Assembly: GCF_003931565.1 (NCBI RefSeq)
Contig: NZ_RRYI01000008.1
Coordinates: forward strand, 124,001-188,000
Direction: 5' to 3'
DNA length: 64,000 bases
From: Caulobacter sp. 602-1
GTDB taxonomy: Bacteria > Pseudomonadota > Alphaproteobacteria > Caulobacterales > Caulobacteraceae
Position numbers and translations under genes: made by a program. Below are positions 61,922 to 64,000 of the stretch, piece by piece (the first letter of the stretch is position 1; the number at the start of each line of letters is the position of its first letter). The notes under the pieces are model-generated. The model was given only the letters and a program-made list of their open reading frames with translations, did not search any database and had not been told where the DNA came from.

Positions 61922-62806
61922 ATGAAGGGCATCATCCTCGCGGGTGGATCGGGCACGCGCCTCCATCCCGTGACCATGGCGATCAGCAAGCAGTTGCTGC
62001 CGGTCTTCGACAAACCCATGATCTACTATCCGCTCTCGGTGCTGATGATGGCCGGCGTGCGCGACGTCCTGATCATCTCCACGCCGCGCGACCTGCCGCT
62101 GTTCGAGGGGCTGCTGGGCGACGGGGCCAAGTGGGGGATCAACATCACCTACGCGGAACAGGCCAATCCGAACGGCCTGGCCGAGGCCTATCGCATTGGC
62201 GCGGATTTCGTCGGCGGAGAGCCGTCCATCCTGGTGCTGGGCGACAACCTGTTCTACGGCGCGGGCCTGGGTCGCATCCTGCAGGGCGCCAAGGAGCGCT
62301 CGAAGTCCGGAGCCAGCGTCTTCGCCTATTTCGTCAACGACCCGCAGCGCTACGGCGTCGTCGAGTTCGACGCTTCGGGAAAGGCCGTCTCCATCGAGGA
62401 GAAGCCGGAAAAGCCACGTTCCAACTGGGCGGTGACCGGGCTCTACATGTACGACCACCGCGTCGTCGACTTCGCGCGGGACCTCAAGCCCAGCGCGCGT
62501 GGCGAGCTTGAGATCACCGACATCAACCGCCTCTATCTCGAGGCTGGAGACCTGTCGGTCGAGCGCATGGGCCGGGGCTTCGCCTGGCTGGACACCGGCA
62601 CCCACGACAGCCTGCTGGAGGCCTCCGAGTTCGTGCGGACGCTGGAGCACCGGCAGGGCCTGAAGATCGGCTGCGTCGAGGAGGTCGCGTTTCAGAACGG
62701 CTGGATCTCGACGGAGCAGCTGATGGGCCTGGCGCACGACTTGGCCAAGTCGCCCTATGGCGCCTATCTGAAGCTGGTCGCCACTCAGGAGCGCGACCTG
62801 GCCTGA
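61922..62806 (+). CDS. rfbA: Glucose-1-phosphate thymidylyltransferase
   Basis: 294 residues. The start MKGIILAGGSGTRLHPVTMA is the nucleotide-binding signature, followed by SKQLLPVFDKPMIYYPLSVL, LVLGDNLFYGAGLGRILQGA, GVVEFDASGKAVSIEEKPEK and WLDTGTHDSLLEASEFVRTL. It makes dTDP-glucose, the entry point to dTDP-rhamnose. It is last in the rmlBDA group, 84 bases after rfbD with AAGAAGAAG before the ATG. Confidence 0.98.
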   Translation: MKGIILAGGSGTRLHPVTMAISKQLLPVFDKPMIYYPLSVLMMAGVRDVLIISTPRDLPLFEGLLGDGAKWGINITYAEQANPNGLAEAYRIGADFVGGEPSILVLGDNLFYGAGLGRILQGAKERSKSGASVFAYFVNDPQRYGVVEFDASGKAVSIEEKPEKPRSNWAVTGLYMYDHRVVDFARDLKPSARGELEITDINRLYLEAGDLSVERMGRGFAWLDTGTHDSLLEASEFVRTLEHRQGLKIGCVEEVAFQNGWISTEQLMGLAHDLAKSPYGAYLKLVATQERDLA

Positions 62807-62873
62807 TCAGCGGGCTCGTCTACGACCACGACACGCTGGAAAAGCGCCTCGACGTCGGCGACAGTCCGATCTC

Positions 62874-62896
62874 CTTATGGCCAACGTTGTCATAAG
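62874..62896. promoter_or_regulatory. Palindrome upstream of the beta-lactamase-family gene, possible LacI-type operator
   Basis: CTTATG (62874-62879) and CATAAG (62891-62896) flank a core GCCAACGTTGTC with a central CG. LacI-family operators typically have such CG-centred palindromes. It lies 18 bases before the GTG start. Confidence 0.4.
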
Positions 62897-62914
62897 AAGC
62901 GTTCGGGAGGCCAC

Positions 62915-64000
62915 GTGTCCAAGAAGATGATCCTCGCCGCCGTCGCGGCGATGCTGCTGGCCGTTCCGGCCGCACCCGCCCTGGCGCGTCCGGCGGCGGT
63001 CGCTGAAGCCGCAGCGCCGGTCAAGATCGACAAGGCCCGCATCGACGCGGCCCTGAAGGCCATGGTCGACAGCGGCCGCGCCGTCGGGGTCTCGGCCCTG
63101 GTCTGGCAGGACGGCCAGGAGCGCTATTTCGGGGCCGCCGGCATGGCCGACCGCGAGGCCGGCAAGCCGATGCGCCGCGACACCCTGGTGCAGATCTTCT
63201 CGATGACCAAGCCGATCACCGGGGTGGCGCTGATGCAGCTCTGGGAGCAGGGCAAGTTCGGCCTCGATGACCCGCTGTCGCGCTACCTGCCCGAATTCGC
63301 CGACATGAAGGTCATGGACGCCCAGGGCCATGTGGTCCCGGCCAACCGTCCGATCCTGATCCGCGATGTGATGCGTCACACGGCCGGCTTCTCGTACGGC
63401 GGACGCGGCCTGCCGGCAGACAAGGTCTTCCAGACGGTCGATCCGCTGAACCTGAAGAACGACCTGGCCGAGTTCAGCCGCCGCCTGGCGACCGCGCCGC
63501 TGCTCTATCAACCCGGCGAGCAGTGGAGCTACAGCGCCGCCGTCGACGTTCAGGCGCGCCTGGTCGAAGTGCTGAGCGGCCAGTCCTATGAGGCTTATGC
63601 GAAGGCGCACATCCTTGACCCCCTGGGTATGACGCAAACCGGCTGGACCCAGCCCGAGGCCGCCTTCGCGCGCCTGGCCGCCACCTACAACAAGGGCGCG
63701 GACGGCAAACTGGCCCGCCAGGACGACGCCGAGACCCGCAAGCTGAACTTCGACCCCGGCCGCCGCCTGACCATGGGCGGGGCGGGTCTGGTCGCGCCGA
63801 TCGACGACTACGCCCGCTTCTCGCGCATGCTGCTGGGCGGCGGGACGCTGGACGGCGTGCGGATCCTCAAGCCCTCGACCGTGCGCCTGATGGGGACCGA
63901 CCATCTCGACGCTCGCGTCACCGAGACGTGGTGGCTGCCCAGCAAGGGCTCGGTCGGCTTCGGCCTCGACTTCGCGGTCCGCAAGAGCCAACCCAAGACG
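62915..64000 (+). CDS. Beta-lactamase/esterase-family serine hydrolase (3' end outside the window)
   Basis: 362 codons are present with no stop before the window ends. The GTG start has GGGAGG four to five bases upstream. A signal peptide is evident (VSKKMILAAVAAMLLAVPAA then PALA). The SxxK motif is FSMTKPITGVALMQ. The second motif is WSYSAAVDV, YSA in place of the YxN of class C enzymes. Typical flanking segments are IRDVMRHTAGFSYGG and MGGAGLVAPIDDYARFSRML. It is more likely an esterase or peptidase-like hydrolase than an antibiotic-degrading enzyme. Confidence 0.88.
   Translation, partial: MSKKMILAAVAAMLLAVPAAPALARPAAVAEAAAPVKIDKARIDAALKAMVDSGRAVGVSALVWQDGQERYFGAAGMADREAGKPMRRDTLVQIFSMTKPITGVALMQLWEQGKFGLDDPLSRYLPEFADMKVMDAQGHVVPANRPILIRDVMRHTAGFSYGGRGLPADKVFQTVDPLNLKNDLAEFSRRLATAPLLYQPGEQWSYSAAVDVQARLVEVLSGQSYEAYAKAHILDPLGMTQTGWTQPEAAFARLAATYNKGADGKLARQDDAETRKLNFDPGRRLTMGGAGLVAPIDDYARFSRMLLGGGTLDGVRILKPSTVRLMGTDHLDARVTETWWLPSKGSVGFGLDFAVRKSQPKT

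Noticed and set aside
62915..64000. Antibiotic-resistance beta-lactamase
   Set aside because: The SxxK motif is present, but the second motif is YSA rather than YxN and the protein resembles the broad esterase/peptidase branch. Resistance cannot be claimed.

Overview
This window is a gene-dense, GC-rich, origin-proximal piece of a Caulobacter chromosome (Alphaproteobacteria). The evidence is a DnaA that begins MTMKGGVASQDFST, as I remember the C. crescentus protein; the gene set coaBC, ubiB, ubiE, mutM, enoyl-CoA hydratase, rpsT, dnaA, M1 peptidase, dnaK, dnaJ, mutS, glnD; and an RTX protein whose C-terminus resembles the cell-anchoring N-terminus of the Caulobacter S-layer protein RsaA. Some DnaA residues differ from my recollection of C. 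crescentus, so a close relative is likelier than that strain itself. I see no transposase, prophage, CRISPR array, rRNA or tRNA. The replication origin itself is not visible.

Layout. 0-3 kb: an EmrAB-type efflux pair on the minus strand behind a TetR-like operator. 3-12 kb: a 45-aa membrane ORF, a palindromic repeat, dut-coaBC, a lipoprotein, ubiB-ubiE, mutM, a large RTX protein and an enoyl-CoA hydratase. 12-15.7 kb: rpsT, a long dnaA leader, dnaA, a MerR regulator and an AlkB-like dioxygenase. 15.8-28.2 kb: M1 aminopeptidase, dnaK-dnaJ behind a clear sigma-32 promoter, a tail-anchored TonB_C protein, mutS and glnD. 28.2-31.3 kb: small hypotheticals, an AraC-SDR pair sharing a duplicated operator, and a DUF2237 protein. 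31.4-36 kb: a malyl-CoA lyase/thioesterase-like protein, a secreted protein with a histone-like tail, a HIT protein, a mesaconyl-CoA hydratase-like protein and malate dehydrogenase. 36-41.5 kb: CBS and DUF1993 proteins, the ffh-rpsP-rimM-Nudix operon and tesB. 41.5-48 kb: an HDAC-family protein, a 32-aa membrane peptide, two hotdog thioesterases, a ligase-associated exonuclease, two divergent citrate-synthase paralogues (one fused to a DNA-binding domain) and a cation diffusion facilitator. 48-63 kb: hldE, glutathione transferases, queG, galU, an FKBP lipoprotein, ilvA, an alpha/beta hydrolase, rmlC, a WbbL-like glycosyltransferase, argE, purU and rmlB-rmlD-rmlA. The window ends inside a beta-lactamase-family serine hydrolase.

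Themes. Housekeeping replication, repair and protein-folding genes dominate the first half. The last 16 kb holds surface-polysaccharide precursor genes (hldE, galU, rmlABCD). These could supply the LPS to which RsaA-like anchor domains bind, which would tie them functionally to the RTX protein near 10 kb; that link is inference. The least explained elements are the RTX/RsaA-anchor protein, the helix-turn-helix citrate synthase fusion with its divergent partner, the twin operators flanking the AraC gene, a TonB_C protein with its membrane segment at the wrong end, and three very short ORFs.
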